From Accumulibacter sp. (GTDB lineage: Bacteria > Pseudomonadota > Gammaproteobacteria > Burkholderiales > Rhodocyclaceae): a DNA stretch of 64,000 nucleotides. The stretch lies in assembly GCA_017302455.1 (NCBI GenBank), contig JAFLDO010000021.1, positions 1-64,000 on the forward strand, in the 5' to 3' direction. The number at the start of each line of letters is the position of its first letter. Positions within the stretch are counted from its first letter, which is position 1. The notes under the pieces were generated by a model. That model saw nothing but the letters and a program-made list of their open reading frames with translations, was not told where the DNA came from and searched no databases. This document shows positions 1 through 8,579 of this stretch, one piece after another. A program made the position numbers and the translations under genes.

Positions 1-126
1 TTCTTGCGACATATCCGCGTCAGTTCTCTAGACGAACTCAAGACACGCATCCGCCAAGGGGTCGACGAGATGAACGCGGCCCCAGTCGTCTTTCGTTGGA
101 AGAAGTTCGATCTCGCCATAGCCTAA
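1..126 (+). pseudogene. C-terminal tail of an IS630-type transposase, cut by the window start
   Basis: The frame is open from base 1 to a TAA at 124-126 and encodes 41 residues. The end resembles IS630-family DDE transposases: a helix with LDELKTRIRQGVDEMN followed by a basic-aromatic FRWKKFDLAIA tail. Only the C-terminus lies in the window, so I cannot tell whether the full gene is intact. No clear terminal inverted repeat could be fixed in the roughly 30 bases after the stop. The next gene, at 160, is itself broken, which fits a decayed mobile-element boundary. Family assignment rests on tail resemblance alone. Confidence 0.6.
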
Positions 127-159
127 TCTGTATAGGTTTTAACGGAACGCACTACTAGC

Positions 160-532
160 ATGGACATGAGCATCACTTCAGATGCGTTCGATCACAGCGC
201 ATCGGTCCCCAAGCTGTACACCTGCGAGGGTAAGGATGTTCCGCCGCCACGGGTCTGGAGTGGTGCAGCTGCTCGCGCAAGGAGTCTAGCACTGATCGTG
301 GCCGATCCTGATGCGCCGAATCCTGCCGCACCATGCATGACTTGGGTTCATTGGGTGCTGCACAAGCTGCCGGTCAACAGCACAGGGCGGCCCGTGTCCG
401 CCCATCGGTAGACACCGCTATTTCGACAAGCTGTACGCACTTGACGCCGTGCTGCCCGACCTGAAAAGACCGACCAAGAAGGCCTTGGAGGAGGCGATGG
501 AGGGGCATCTCGCCGGGGAAACGCCATGGTGA
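160..532 (+). pseudogene. YbhB/YbcL-type PEBP family protein with internal deletion and frameshift
   Basis: Residues from ATG 160 match the first half of phosphatidylethanolamine-binding proteins of the YbhB/YbcL type: YTCEGKDVPPP, the ligand-pocket segment VADPDAPNPAAP, then TWVHWVLHKLP. The frame then hits a stop near 409-411. From about 383, in the +1 frame, the family's downstream motif GGPCPPIGRHRYFDKLYALD appears and runs to a TGA at 530-532. In intact relatives roughly 30 residues separate WVLxxLP from GGPCPP; here they are almost adjacent. One internal deletion that also shifts the frame explains both observations. The product is most likely non-functional. Confidence 0.8.
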
Positions 533-1194
533 ATCGTTGCGAACCCGACGACTGAGCACGGTTCACGTTCGTGATGGAATTCGGCGCCTGAATGATCAAG
601 CAGAGTGGTGCTGGAGAGATCTTGGCGCTCGCCACGATCGACCCGCTTGTGCACACCAGAACCGATCCGCTGCCCCGCCCTGCCGCGTGGCGTGGCAAGG
701 AATGTCCGCTGTCGACTGCCAAGCCGAACGGCGACGGCATTGGCAGGTATCAGCCGGTGCTGAAGATCCGCTGATCGTAGGCGCGCAAAGCTGGCGGAGG
801 ATGCTTGACGGCTGGAGTCAACGAAAATGGGTCCGATAAGCGGCCCTTGAGGTTTGACGCGTCGGTGCCGGTCAGCATGGCGATCGCTCAGGCGAGCCGT
901 CGGCTACGCCGCGGTGAGCGGGTCCGCATGCGACGCGCCGCACGGGGCTCGCTTGTCGGTAGCGTGATAGAGGTACGCGAGATGCGTAAGCTTGGCGACA
1001 CCGGTCGCCAGCTTGCCCCGATCAGCATTGCTCTGTCGAGACAAAGAGGGTACGGTGCGCACGTCTCCGTGGCCCTGAGTCTGGACGCGGATCGTTTTCT
1101 GTTGTTTACGGCTTCCCCGCATGGCAGTCGGGCTGTGTTGGGCTTGCGGCCTGGCGCCGGCTGCTCCTTCCCTCCCCTGAATGAGGAAACCACC
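533..1194. other. Gene-poor stretch with no supportable gene
   Basis: No frame here has a recognisable domain together with a ribosome site. A 60-codon frame at 592-774 (plus) is open but resembles nothing I can name. The long frame running from 805 into the next gene has no recognisable sequence before 1195. The stretch may hold decayed sequence or the regulatory region of the peptidase gene that follows. Confidence 0.5.
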
Positions 1195-1608
1195 ATGGCC
1201 ATTACGCTGAAGCAGTACTGGAAAAACCGTGACGTCGAGTACGCCAACGAACTGACACCGACCATCATGGCCAACGCCAAGGAAACGGTGCGGCGCGCCA
1301 ACCTTTTTCTCAAGCGCTATCATGATGCGACCGGCGCGACGGCGCCGGACGGCGTCAACAGTGGTTGGCGACCGCCTTCGGTCAATGCGGCGACCAAGAA
1401 CGCGGCCAAGAACTCGCCTCACCTGACGGCGCAGGCGGTAGATCTGTCAGACGACGTCGAGGCGATCGACCGCTGGATCGCCAGTCCGGAGGGCCTGCAA
1501 GCCTTGGTCGATTGCGATCTGTATGCCGAGGCGCCCAAGGCCACTCCGCGGTGGGCGCACCTGCAGACGCGAGCCATAGCGTCAGGCAAGCGGGTCTTCA
1601 ACCCCTGA
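1195..1608 (+). CDS. M15-fold (D-Ala-D-Ala carboxypeptidase-like) peptidase, 137 aa
   Basis: The start at ATG 1195 is chosen because a GAGGAA site lies about 8 bases upstream, although the frame stays open to 805. The protein is short, with no signal peptide or membrane segment. Its second half has the zinc-peptidase layout of the Hedgehog/M15 fold: SGWRPPSVN, then NSPHLTAQAVDLSD (an S/P-H-x(2)-x-x-A-x-D pattern with likely zinc ligands His and Asp), and a later WAHLQ supplying the third His. Small stand-alone members of this fold are often phage endolysins or phage structural proteins. No holin, spanin or structural gene lies nearby, so the role could be phage remnant or host peptidoglycan turnover. 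Fold call is good; substrate unknown. Confidence 0.65.
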   Translation: MAITLKQYWKNRDVEYANELTPTIMANAKETVRRANLFLKRYHDATGATAPDGVNSGWRPPSVNAATKNAAKNSPHLTAQAVDLSDDVEAIDRWIASPEGLQALVDCDLYAEAPKATPRWAHLQTRAIASGKRVFNP

Positions 1609-2046
1609 TCAACCGCCGATCGTCCTGGGGCGCGCAGCGCTGGAGCAGGAAATCCACCTGCTGCGCGCAACGAAGCTGGGTCAGTGCGCGCCTGCCGCGG
1701 CGCGCTGTCGCAACACTGCCGGGCCGGCGAAATGCGTTGGCCGCTGGCGTCCGCCCTGTCACGGGTCTTCGAGCCCCCAGGAAAACGTTGAACGCAAGGC
1801 GCCAAGGCTGACCTGCCCCTCGCGGCTGGGGACGCAGCCATCAAGCGCTTTCCGCAAGGCCGTTTCGCGTGTGCGGAGCCGGCGCGGAGCCGTACGGACA
1901 AGGAACCCGGGATGGTGGAGCGTCCATCGTTGAGTTCGTGAGGATGGGCAAGTATGGCCACCCTTGTTGCGACTTTCGATGATCTGGACGACTGTTTTCA
2001 TTGACGATCTGACGATCGCTGAAGAATTTTCGGAGGCTTGCCAAGT
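1609..2046. other. Intergenic stretch without a recognisable gene
   Basis: Nothing convincing is seen on either strand apart from the ribosome site of the next gene (GGAGG at 2032-2036). Open frames on the minus strand across this part are GC-driven and run antisense into the antiporter gene. Confidence 0.5.
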
Positions 2047-3135
2047 ATGACGAAACAAGCGTTTGCCGGAGTCCCGGTCTGGAGCGTGGCCGTCCCGGTA
2101 GCGGCATGCGGCATGCTTGTTGCGATCTGGGGGCTGGTGCCCGGCGCTCTCCTTCTCGCGTGTGCCGCGACGGCCTTGATCGCCTCGGTGCTCGTTGCGG
2201 TACACCACGCAGAAGTGATTGCACATCGTGTCGGGGAGCCTTTTGGCACCCTGGTTCTGGCACTTGCCGTCACGGTCATCGAGTTGTCGTTGATCGTCTC
2301 GATGATGCTGTCGGGTGGTGTGGAGTCGAGTGCCCTGGCGCGGGATACGGTATTTGCGACCGTCATGATCATCTGCAACGGGGTGGTTGGCCTGTGCCTT
2401 CTGGTCGGCAGCCTGCAGCATCGCGTCATCGACTTCCGTGTCGAGGGCACGACACCCGCTCTGGCGGTGTTGGCGACGCTGACGACGTTGACGCTGGTAC
2501 TTCCCAACTTTACCTCGACGACGGCTGGGCCGACGCTGTCGGGCTCGCAACTCGTGTTTGCCGGCGTGGTGTCACTGGTCCTTTACGGCGTGTTCGTCTT
2601 CGTGCAGACCGTTCGTCATCGCGATTATTTCCTGCCGGAAGGCGATGGATCGACTGGTGAGCATGCGCAGCGGCCCAGCCTGTTCGCCACAGTGGCGAGT
2701 CTCGTCCTGCTGCTTGTTTCCCTGGTTGCCGTCGTTGGCCTTGCCAAGATTCTTGCACCAGTCATCGAAACGGCCGTCGACGGCGCAGGAATGCCCAACG
2801 CGGTCGTCGGCATCGCCATCGCCATGATGGTGTTGCTCCCCGAAACCATGGCTGCGGTACGCGCCGCGCGTCGCAACCTCATGCAGATCAGTTTCAATCT
2901 GGCGCTGGGATCCGCTCTCGCCACCATTGGTCTGACCATTCCCGCGGTGGCCGTGACGGCCATCGCGCTCGATCTTCCCCTGGATCTTGGTCTCCCGGCC
3001 AAGGAGATGACTCTTCTTGCGCTCACGCTCTTGCTCACGTCGATGACCCTCGCGGGAGGGCGTGCCACGGTCTTGCAGGGATCCGTTCATCTGGTGCTCT
3101 TTGCCGTGTTTCTCTTCCTGTCGATGGTGCCATGA
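2047..3135 (+). CDS. ChaA-like calcium/sodium:proton antiporter (CaCA superfamily)
   Basis: An inner-membrane protein of 362 residues, hydrophobic throughout, with about eleven predicted membrane helices. It shows the two inverted alpha-repeats of cation/Ca2+ exchangers: GEPFGTLVLALAVTVIELSL in the first half and GIAIAMMVLLPETMAAVRAA in the second, each with an acidic residue (E in VIELS, E in LLPET) placed where CaCA proteins bind cations. ATG 2047 is preferred over the in-frame TTG at 2038 because GGAGG at 2032-2036 sits ten bases upstream of it. Length matches ChaA-type proteins (about 360). It stands alone; ion preference (Ca2+, Na+ or K+) cannot be read from sequence. Confidence 0.85.
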   Translation: MTKQAFAGVPVWSVAVPVAACGMLVAIWGLVPGALLLACAATALIASVLVAVHHAEVIAHRVGEPFGTLVLALAVTVIELSLIVSMMLSGGVESSALARDTVFATVMIICNGVVGLCLLVGSLQHRVIDFRVEGTTPALAVLATLTTLTLVLPNFTSTTAGPTLSGSQLVFAGVVSLVLYGVFVFVQTVRHRDYFLPEGDGSTGEHAQRPSLFATVASLVLLLVSLVAVVGLAKILAPVIETAVDGAGMPNAVVGIAIAMMVLLPETMAAVRAARRNLMQISFNLALGSALATIGLTIPAVAVTAIALDLPLDLGLPAKEMTLLALTLLLTSMTLAGGRATVLQGSVHLVLFAVFLFLSMVP

Positions 3136-3394
3136 ATGCACGCGGGCGTCGGCGCAGGCTTCCCATACCCTTCCCGATGTCGGCCCTGGACTGACCACGT
3201 CATCCCGTCGCTGGCGTTCGCAGCAAGCCACCCCTGGGCGTCGATGTGTTGCCGGCAGGCGTTTCGGCGATGCGCGCCAGGGAAGATGCGGATCTGGCGC
3301 TGGAAAAACCTGCTGTTGCTGTGCATACTTGCGGCGCCCGCATGACCCCCTTTGCAGCGGACCCTTTCCTCCTCACCACTCGATAGGACGCACC

Positions 3395-4252
3395 ATGATC
3401 AAACGAACTCTGCTTCTCGGCGGGCTTGTCGCAAGCCTTGTCATCGCCATGCCGGTCATGGCATCTGAATCGGTACTGGCCAGGATCAAGCAGTCGGGGA
3501 CGCTGAAGCTCGGCTACCGCGAGAACTCGATGCCTTTTTCCTTTGTCGGCGACGACAAGCAACCGCGCGGCTACAGCGTGGACCTGTGCCGGATCGTCGC
3601 CGAGGATCTTGGCAAGCAACTGGATCTGCCTAAGCTCGACGTGCGCTGGGTACCGGTGACTGCGCAGAGTCGCTTCGAAGCGCTGAAGAGCGGCGCGATC
3701 GACCTGGAATGTGGCAATACGACACAGACGCTGGCGCGTCGGGCCGACTTCGATTTCAGTCTGATGACCTTCATCGATGGCGCTGGCCTGTTGTTTCTGG
3801 ACGGTGAGGTGCCTTCCTCTCTGGAAGCGACCAAGGGTCAACGGGTCGCGGTGGTCGCGGGAACGACGACCGAGAAGACGCTCGAGGACTTGATCGCAGC
3901 AGGCAAGCTCGGCGTTTACCTGATCAAGGTGCCGGACCACGATGCCGCCTTGCGGGCCTTGAAGGACAAGACCGCCACCGCCTATGCCGCCGATCGCACG
4001 GTACTGATCACCACTGCGCTGGTGCGCGGGCAGGGGCAGGCCTTCGCACTGGCCACACTGCAGTTCAGCTACGAACCCTACGGATTGGCAATGCGTCGGG
4101 ATGCCGACTTCCGTCTCGCCGTGGACCGGACCCTGGCCAGGCTCTACCGTTCCGGTGAGATCAGCCCGATTCTCGGCCGCTGGTTTGGGCAACTCGGCAA
4201 GCCGAACGATGCCCTGCAGGCCATGTTCCTCCTCAACGGCCTCCCCGAGTAG
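3395..4252 (+). CDS. Periplasmic amino-acid-binding protein (SBP family 3, GltI-like)
   Basis: 285 residues starting at ATG 3395 with AGGA upstream. Residues 1-24 form a signal peptide (basic MIKR, hydrophobic core, VMASES cleavage region). The mature part begins with ARIKQSGTLKLGYRENSMPFSF, typical of glutamate/aspartate and polar amino-acid binding proteins, followed by GYSVDLCRIVAEDL and RFEALKSGAIDLECGNTTQT, the segment that contacts the ligand carboxylate in this family. No permease or ATPase gene is adjacent, so it either serves a transporter encoded elsewhere or acts as a sensor partner. Ligand inferred as an acidic or polar amino acid. Confidence 0.85.
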   Translation: MIKRTLLLGGLVASLVIAMPVMASESVLARIKQSGTLKLGYRENSMPFSFVGDDKQPRGYSVDLCRIVAEDLGKQLDLPKLDVRWVPVTAQSRFEALKSGAIDLECGNTTQTLARRADFDFSLMTFIDGAGLLFLDGEVPSSLEATKGQRVAVVAGTTTEKTLEDLIAAGKLGVYLIKVPDHDAALRALKDKTATAYAADRTVLITTALVRGQGQAFALATLQFSYEPYGLAMRRDADFRLAVDRTLARLYRSGEISPILGRWFGQLGKPNDALQAMFLLNGLPE

Positions 4253-4440
4253 CTTACAGCGACTGGTGGCGGTCGCCCGATGCTTCGCCGTTGCCACGTA
4301 CACGAAGGAGCGCGTTGGGCGACGCCAGGGCCGGGAGCGCTGTGCTTGGAAGCGGGCCGTGACTGGCCGGGGAGCCCCGCGGCAAGTTGCGAACAGGCGT
4401 GTTAAGCTGGCATTGATGCGGATCGACGTGGAGGAATGTC

Positions 4441-4878
4441 ATGAGTGTACAAGTTCAGCGCCCAACCGGAGCCTTCATCGGCGCATCGTGGGCTGCCCTG
4501 CTGGTGGGTGCCGCCGCCTATCTGGTCGGCTTGTGGAATGCCAGCATGCAGCTGAATGAGCAGGGTTACTATTTCACGGTCTTGATGTACGGGCTGTTCG
4601 CCGCCGTATCGCTGCAGAAATCGGTCCGCGACCGGCTTGAGGGCATACCGGTTACCGGGATCTATTTTGGCCTTTGCTGGATCTCGCTGGCGTTGGCAAT
4701 TCTCCTGCTGACGGTCGGACTCTGGAACGCGACGATTGGCTCGAGCGAAAAGGGATTCTATGCCATGTCGTTTCTCTTGAGCCTGTTCGGTGCCGTTGCC
4801 GTACAGAAGAACATACGGGACCTCGCTCCGTTCAGGTCGCTGGAGTCCGAGTCTGGCAGCGATCAATTCGGCGCCTGA
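4441..4878 (+). CDS. yiaA: YiaA/YiaB-type inner-membrane protein
   Basis: 145 residues with four hydrophobic helices arranged as two copies of the YiaAB two-helix domain. The repeat is visible: [19 protein letters not shown] with [13 protein letters not shown] in copy one, and [19 protein letters not shown] with [13 protein letters not shown] in copy two. A GGAGG ribosome site precedes ATG 4441. The family's function is unknown; E. coli YiaA sits in the inner membrane. It lies alone between a binding protein and slyX. Family call is firm, function is not. Confidence 0.85.
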   Translation: MSVQVQRPTGAFIGASWAALLVGAAAYLVGLWNASMQLNEQGYYFTVLMYGLFAAVSLQKSVRDRLEGIPVTGIYFGLCWISLALAILLLTVGLWNATIGSSEKGFYAMSFLLSLFGAVAVQKNIRDLAPFRSLESESGSDQFGA

Positions 4879-5214
4879 CCGACACGTCGCTAGCCAGGCG
4901 CACGAGGTTCGGCCACGCGCACCGTCAGCCGCCAGAATGGACGAAATGACCGGATGTGTGAGAGCCGGAATCGGAAAGTGCTCTGGTGCGGCGCTCCGGC
5001 CGTACCGGCTGGCGATCAGCGGCGGCGGCTGGGCCCGGCCGCGCCGGTGCGCTCGACCGCATGGGCAGCCACAGCGGCGCCTTTCTGCAGGAGTGCTACT
5101 CCCGACCGAACTCATGAGGGCTCCAGACGAGTCCGCACGTGCGACAGTCGGCCAACTCGTCGGGATCGCGCCGGCCTCGACCGGGCCGTGTCCCGCGCAA
5201 TCGCGGGGTCGGTA
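4879..5214. other. Intergenic stretch with no supported gene
   Basis: No frame with a ribosome site and recognisable product; no clear hairpin with a T-run after yiaA. It ends at the slyX start. Confidence 0.45.
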
Positions 5215-5418
5215 ATGGAACATCGTCTCGTCGAACTCGAGATTCGCCTCGGCCTGGCCGAGAATCTGGTGGACGAACTCAATCTCACGGTCTATCGGCA
5301 GCAACAGCAGCTCGATCTGCTGCAGGAGCAACTGCGGCACCTTCACCGCCAACTGGAGGAGGGCCTGGCCGCAGGCGGACGACGCCCCGCCAGCGAGGAG
5401 ATTCCACCGCATTACTGA
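5215..5418 (+). CDS. slyX: SlyX family coiled-coil protein
   Basis: 67 residues from ATG 5215, the usual length for SlyX (about 70). The sequence is a single amphipathic heptad-repeat helix: EHRLVELEIRLGLAENLVDELN followed by a Gln/Leu-rich RQQQQLDLLQEQLRHLHRQL, ending in the conserved PPHY tail. Such proteins form coiled-coil oligomers; their function is undefined. The frame is open further upstream but only the part from 5215 matches the family, and no good ribosome site is visible. Confidence 0.85.
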   Translation: MEHRLVELEIRLGLAENLVDELNLTVYRQQQQLDLLQEQLRHLHRQLEEGLAAGGRRPASEEIPPHY

Positions 5419-5541
5419 CGGTCGAGACGGCGCTATGGCCCGCGGCTGTGGCTTTCTTGACCCTTCCTGTCAACCGCCGGCAGGAGCGAGCGTTATCTCC
5501 TGCAGGTATGACGAGCACGGATACTTCGACAGGAGAACAAA

Positions 5542-5826
5542 ATGGGTAGCCTGAGCAACGAGTCTTTCGACCAGTTTCTGGATTCACTCAAGCAGGCGGG
5601 TGTTGAAATCAGCAATGAGTCTGAACTGCGTGAGCGGTTGGCCGAGGCGCAGCGCTGGCGGTTTGCCTTTGCTACTCTGGCCGCCAATGGCCGGCCGCTG
5701 GGGATTTCTTTCCATGATGCGACCAGGGGCGTCAACGAGGCAGACATTCACCGTGCCTTTGCGCGCTTCCAGTTTCCCGAGAGCTTGCAGAATTCGTTCG
5801 CTGTAAGCCTGCGCGCCGGCCACTGA
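5542..5826 (+). CDS. Small conserved-looking protein of unknown function, 94 aa
   Basis: AGGAG lies ahead of ATG 5542, and a strong terminator follows at 5908, so this looks like a complete monocistronic gene. The product is soluble with no signal or membrane segment. It starts with an amphipathic helix (FDQFLDSLKQAGVEI), then SELRERLAEAQRWRFAFATLA, then a mixed alpha/beta end. I do not recognise the family. Nothing in the flanking genes suggests a role. Confidence 0.65.
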   Translation: MGSLSNESFDQFLDSLKQAGVEISNESELRERLAEAQRWRFAFATLAANGRPLGISFHDATRGVNEADIHRAFARFQFPESLQNSFAVSLRAGH

Positions 5827-5907
5827 TTTTTCCCTTATCTGTCCGTCGCCACGACCGGCATCGCCGAGTCAGCCCATTCCTGTGTGGCTTCGGCTGTCGG
5901 GGAAGCC

Positions 5908-5935
5908 AAAGGCCCGCAATAGTGCGGGCCTTTTC
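5908..5935 (+). terminator. Intrinsic terminator after the 94-aa gene
   Basis: Perfect 8-bp stem GGCCCGCA / TGCGGGCC (5911-5918 with 5923-5930), a four-base loop, followed by TTTT and preceded by AAA, so it could also work weakly in the reverse direction. Confidence 0.85.
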
Positions 5936-6003
5936 GTCACCAGCTCTGCGTAAACCACGCAAGCCTGTTGAACGACGCCTCCTGTGTGCGTCATAATGGG
6001 AGC

Positions 6004-6381
6004 ATGAACGATTCACCTCCCCAGGATCCGCGTCGCCGGCTCCGAGAACTTCTTGCCATCCCCGAGCGCGATCGAAGCGACGAGCAATGGGATGAGATCA
6101 TCGAGCTCGAGATCACCATGGCTCCGGGCAACCGTGAGTCGGAGCGCCCGTCGGACAGGCCGCTCGAGCGGCAGCCGGACAAGCGCCCCGGTGTTCAGGG
6201 GCCCGGTCGACGTCCGGATCCGCGAAAAGTCGGACCGAGGCCCGTCGCCGGGCCGCGTCCCGACCCACGGCCGCCCGCTGCCCGGCCGGAAGTGGGAGCG
6301 GACGGGCAGTCCGACGCGCGCACGCCGAAGCGGCACGGCCGACGGCCAAGGCGTCCGCCGGAGACGCCGAGCGAAAGCTGA
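6004..6381 (+). CDS. Hypothetical protein with Arg/Pro-rich tail, 125 aa
   Basis: ATG 6004 starts a frame whose first 45 residues look like ordinary protein (RRRLRELLAIPERDRSDEQWDEIIELEI, a short helical module). After that the sequence is almost entirely Arg, Pro, Gly and Asp. The tail may be a real disordered basic region or simply open because of high GC. It is convergent with the nosD-like gene downstream. Function unknown; translation is plausible but unproven. Confidence 0.45.
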   Translation: MNDSPPQDPRRRLRELLAIPERDRSDEQWDEIIELEITMAPGNRESERPSDRPLERQPDKRPGVQGPGRRPDPRKVGPRPVAGPRPDPRPPAARPEVGADGQSDARTPKRHGRRPRRPPETPSES

Positions 6382-6478
6382 GCGCTTCGCCACCTCAGTT
6401 TTTCGCCGCCCTTCTTCTGATGCGCCAGGGCCTTTGGCGCTTCGATCTGTAGGGTGCGCGTGATGCGCGCCGAAATCC

Positions 6479-7813
6479 CTAGCGTTGTGCCATCTGTTGC
6501 TGAATCCGAGGCGTCGTCGCGTCTGGCCGCGACACCGGTTCGGGATCGCGCAGTATGAGGGTCGGCAGGGCAAAAGGCGCAAGCCGCTCGAAAAAGTCGA
6601 GCAATTCGAGTGCCGGCGAGTTGCGGAAGAACCTGGCCATCGGCGTCTCTAGCCAGATCTGGTCGGCGTGGGCCCAGATTTCGTAGGGCGTGTCGCCGAA
6701 GCCATCGTCGTTGCGGTCGAATCCTTCGTAATTGTCCCAATAGTTTCCTCGCCATTCGTTGCCGTCGATGTCGCCGCTCGCGCCGACCAGCGCTTGCCAC
6801 AGGTTGTGCTCGAAGGAGTTGAACAGAACCAGGTGACCACCTCTCTCGCCGTAGAAGCTGATGCCGGTGACGTTGTGCGCGATGCGGTTGTCGATCACCG
6901 TGATGCGATTGAGTGCGTGCATCGGCGAGTCGGACAAGATGCCCACCGCACAGTGAATGATTTCGTTGCCATGGATCAGCGTCGTGCCGCTCTCCTTGAG
7001 GGCGATACCGGCACCGCTGGCATCGCCGGCATGCATGATCCGGTTGTTGCGTATGGTGAGGCCGTCGGAGTTGAGGGCGGTAATGCCGGTCGAATTGCCG
7101 GTCAACAGATTCTTCTCGATCAGCGTGCGGTGTGAGAACAGGAGATTCAGCGCTCGGCGGCTGTCGCTGACGCTGTTGGCGACGAAGCGGTTGCGCAAGG
7201 AATTGGTGATCGTGATGTCCCGGATGCGCGAGATGTCGTTGTTTTCCACGCGGTTACCCATGCTGTACCAGAGGCGGATGCCGTCGCCGCGATCGGCAGG
7301 CTCGTCTGGCCGGGAACGAATGCGATTGCCGATGATACGGTTGTCGTTTGCCCGCTGCAGGGTGATGCCGAACAGCACGTCATCGATGGTATTGCCTTCG
7401 ATCACGTTGTCGCTACCGCTGTCGATCAGCAGACCCGAATCGATGGCGTCGTGCGAGCCTCCCGAGCGGGTAATGTGGAGTCCACGCAAGCTTGCGCCGC
7501 TCGTCCGTAGCGTCAGCACGGTTCCCTGGCCTCCACCGTCGATGGTGATCGCTCCCTTGCCATCGATGACCATCGGTCGACTGATCACGACGGGTCCAGA
7601 GTACGTGCCGGCTGGGGCATTCAGGGTGCCGCCCGTGGCGGTGGCGTCGATCCATGCTTGCAGGGGAGGCGGTGCGCTGACGGTGGCGCGCACCTCGCGC
7701 GACGACGAAACGAGTGGGTTCAGCAGCGCTGTGCCAAGCAGAAGGCCAGCCGACAGCACCAGCAGCGGTGGGGCATCGGCAATCAGTCGCCGGCGGACCG
7801 CAACCACAGGCAC
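6479..7813 (-). CDS. nosD: NosD-like periplasmic right-handed beta-helix protein
   Basis: About 444 residues from GTG 7813. One hydrophobic segment near the start (LLVLSAGLLLGTALL) acts as a signal or anchor. The body is a parallel beta-helix of CASH/NosD repeats with recurrent NxI-GN turns (DNVIEGNTID, NRIIGNRIR, NRVENNDISR, LTIRNNRIMH), then the NosD-family GNEWRGNYWDNYEGFDRNDDGFGDTPYEI segment split across the last third. In denitrifiers NosD helps mature the copper centre of nitrous oxide reductase. No nosZ, nosF or nosY is adjacent. The start overlaps dnaQ by 31 bases, which suggests translational coupling. An alternative is a beta-helix paralogue outside copper handling. Confidence 0.75.
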   Translation of the reverse strand: MPVVAVRRRLIADAPPLLVLSAGLLLGTALLNPLVSSSREVRATVSAPPPLQAWIDATATGGTLNAPAGTYSGPVVISRPMVIDGKGAITIDGGGQGTVLTLRTSGASLRGLHITRSGGSHDAIDSGLLIDSGSDNVIEGNTIDDVLFGITLQRANDNRIIGNRIRSRPDEPADRGDGIRLWYSMGNRVENNDISRIRDITITNSLRNRFVANSVSDSRRALNLLFSHRTLIEKNLLTGNSTGITALNSDGLTIRNNRIMHAGDASGAGIALKESGTTLIHGNEIIHCAVGILSDSPMHALNRITVIDNRIAHNVTGISFYGERGGHLVLFNSFEHNLWQALVGASGDIDGNEWRGNYWDNYEGFDRNDDGFGDTPYEIWAHADQIWLETPMARFFRNSPALELLDFFERLAPFALPTLILRDPEPVSRPDATTPRIQQQMAQR

Positions 7814-8499
7814 TTGCCCTTGCTGGCTTCCTGGATGGCGGTCAGCACCTGCTGGTGTTCAGCCAGTTCTTCCGGGCTGGCTCGCTTGACCTGCAGTGTC
7901 TGGCGCCGGCCTGGCGATGGTGTTCTGCCGGCGGTGTCCAGTCGACCGCCGTTGTCATCACCGAGGTCCATGATCAGGCTTTCCTGGCCGCGAGTCATCG
8001 CCAGGTAGACCTCGGCGAGAATCTCGGCGTCCAGCAAGGCGCCGTGCAAGGTGCGGTGCGAGTTGTCGACGCCATAGCGCTCGCACAGCGCGTTGAGGTT
8101 GTTCTTCTTGCCGGGGTGCAGATCCTTGGCCATCCGCAGGGTGTCGCAGACCCCGTGGCATACGGTGTCCACCGGGGCCATGTCGAGCAGTGCGAGTTCG
8201 GCGTTCAGGAAACCGACATCGAACGCGGCGTTGTGGATGACCAGTTCGGCTCCGCGCACGAAGTCGAGAAACTCGACGGCCACATCGGCAAAGCGTGGTT
8301 TGTCGAGCAGGAACTCCCGGCTGATGCCATGCACCGACAGGGCGCCGGCATCGATATCACGGTCCGGATTCAGGTAGCGGTGGAAGTGCCGGTTGGTGAG
8401 CCGCCGATTGCGCATCTCCACGCAGGCAATCTCGATGATGCGATGGCCGAACTTGTGTTCCAGCCCGGTGGTTTCCGTATCGAGAAAGATCTGGCGCAT
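7783..8499 (-). CDS. dnaQ: DNA polymerase III epsilon subunit (3'-5' proofreading exonuclease)
   Basis: 238 residues. The DEDDh exonuclease motifs are all present: IFLDTETTG (Asp7, Glu9) in ExoI, the HNAAFDVGFLN ExoII motif, and HGALLDAEILAEVY with the catalytic His and Asp in ExoIII. The C-terminal stretch after about residue 185 (alpha-subunit binding region) is rich in Arg, Gln and Glu. It follows rnhA in the same direction; the two are separated by a very stable hairpin at 8540-8579. It edits replication errors as part of the Pol III core. Confidence 0.95.
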   Translation of the reverse strand: MRQIFLDTETTGLEHKFGHRIIEIACVEMRNRRLTNRHFHRYLNPDRDIDAGALSVHGISREFLLDKPRFADVAVEFLDFVRGAELVIHNAAFDVGFLNAELALLDMAPVDTVCHGVCDTLRMAKDLHPGKKNNLNALCERYGVDNSHRTLHGALLDAEILAEVYLAMTRGQESLIMDLGDDNGGRLDTAGRTPSPGRRQTLQVKRASPEELAEHQQVLTAIQEASKGKCLWLRSAGD

Positions 8500-8539
8500 C
8501 GACGCTGTGCTCTGGGTGAACCTGATGATCGGTCTGGTG

Positions 8540-8579
8540 CCGCTTGCGGGCGACGTCAGCTGCCGTCGCCCGCAAGCGG
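8540..8579 (-). repeat. Perfect 16-bp inverted repeat across the rnhA stop codon
   Basis: Left arm 8540-8555 and right arm 8564-8579 are exact reverse complements (CCGCTTGCGGGCGACG), with an 8-base loop TCAGCTGC. The loop holds the rnhA stop codon (8556-8558, minus strand), so the right arm encodes the last residues of RNase HI. No T-run follows on the minus strand, so it is not a standard terminator. It could stabilise the rnhA message or lower expression of dnaQ downstream. Confidence 0.9.

Noticed and set aside
592-774. A 60-codon plus-strand frame after the broken PEBP gene
   Set aside because: No family resemblance and no clear ribosome site; possibly a gene fragment, but not supportable.
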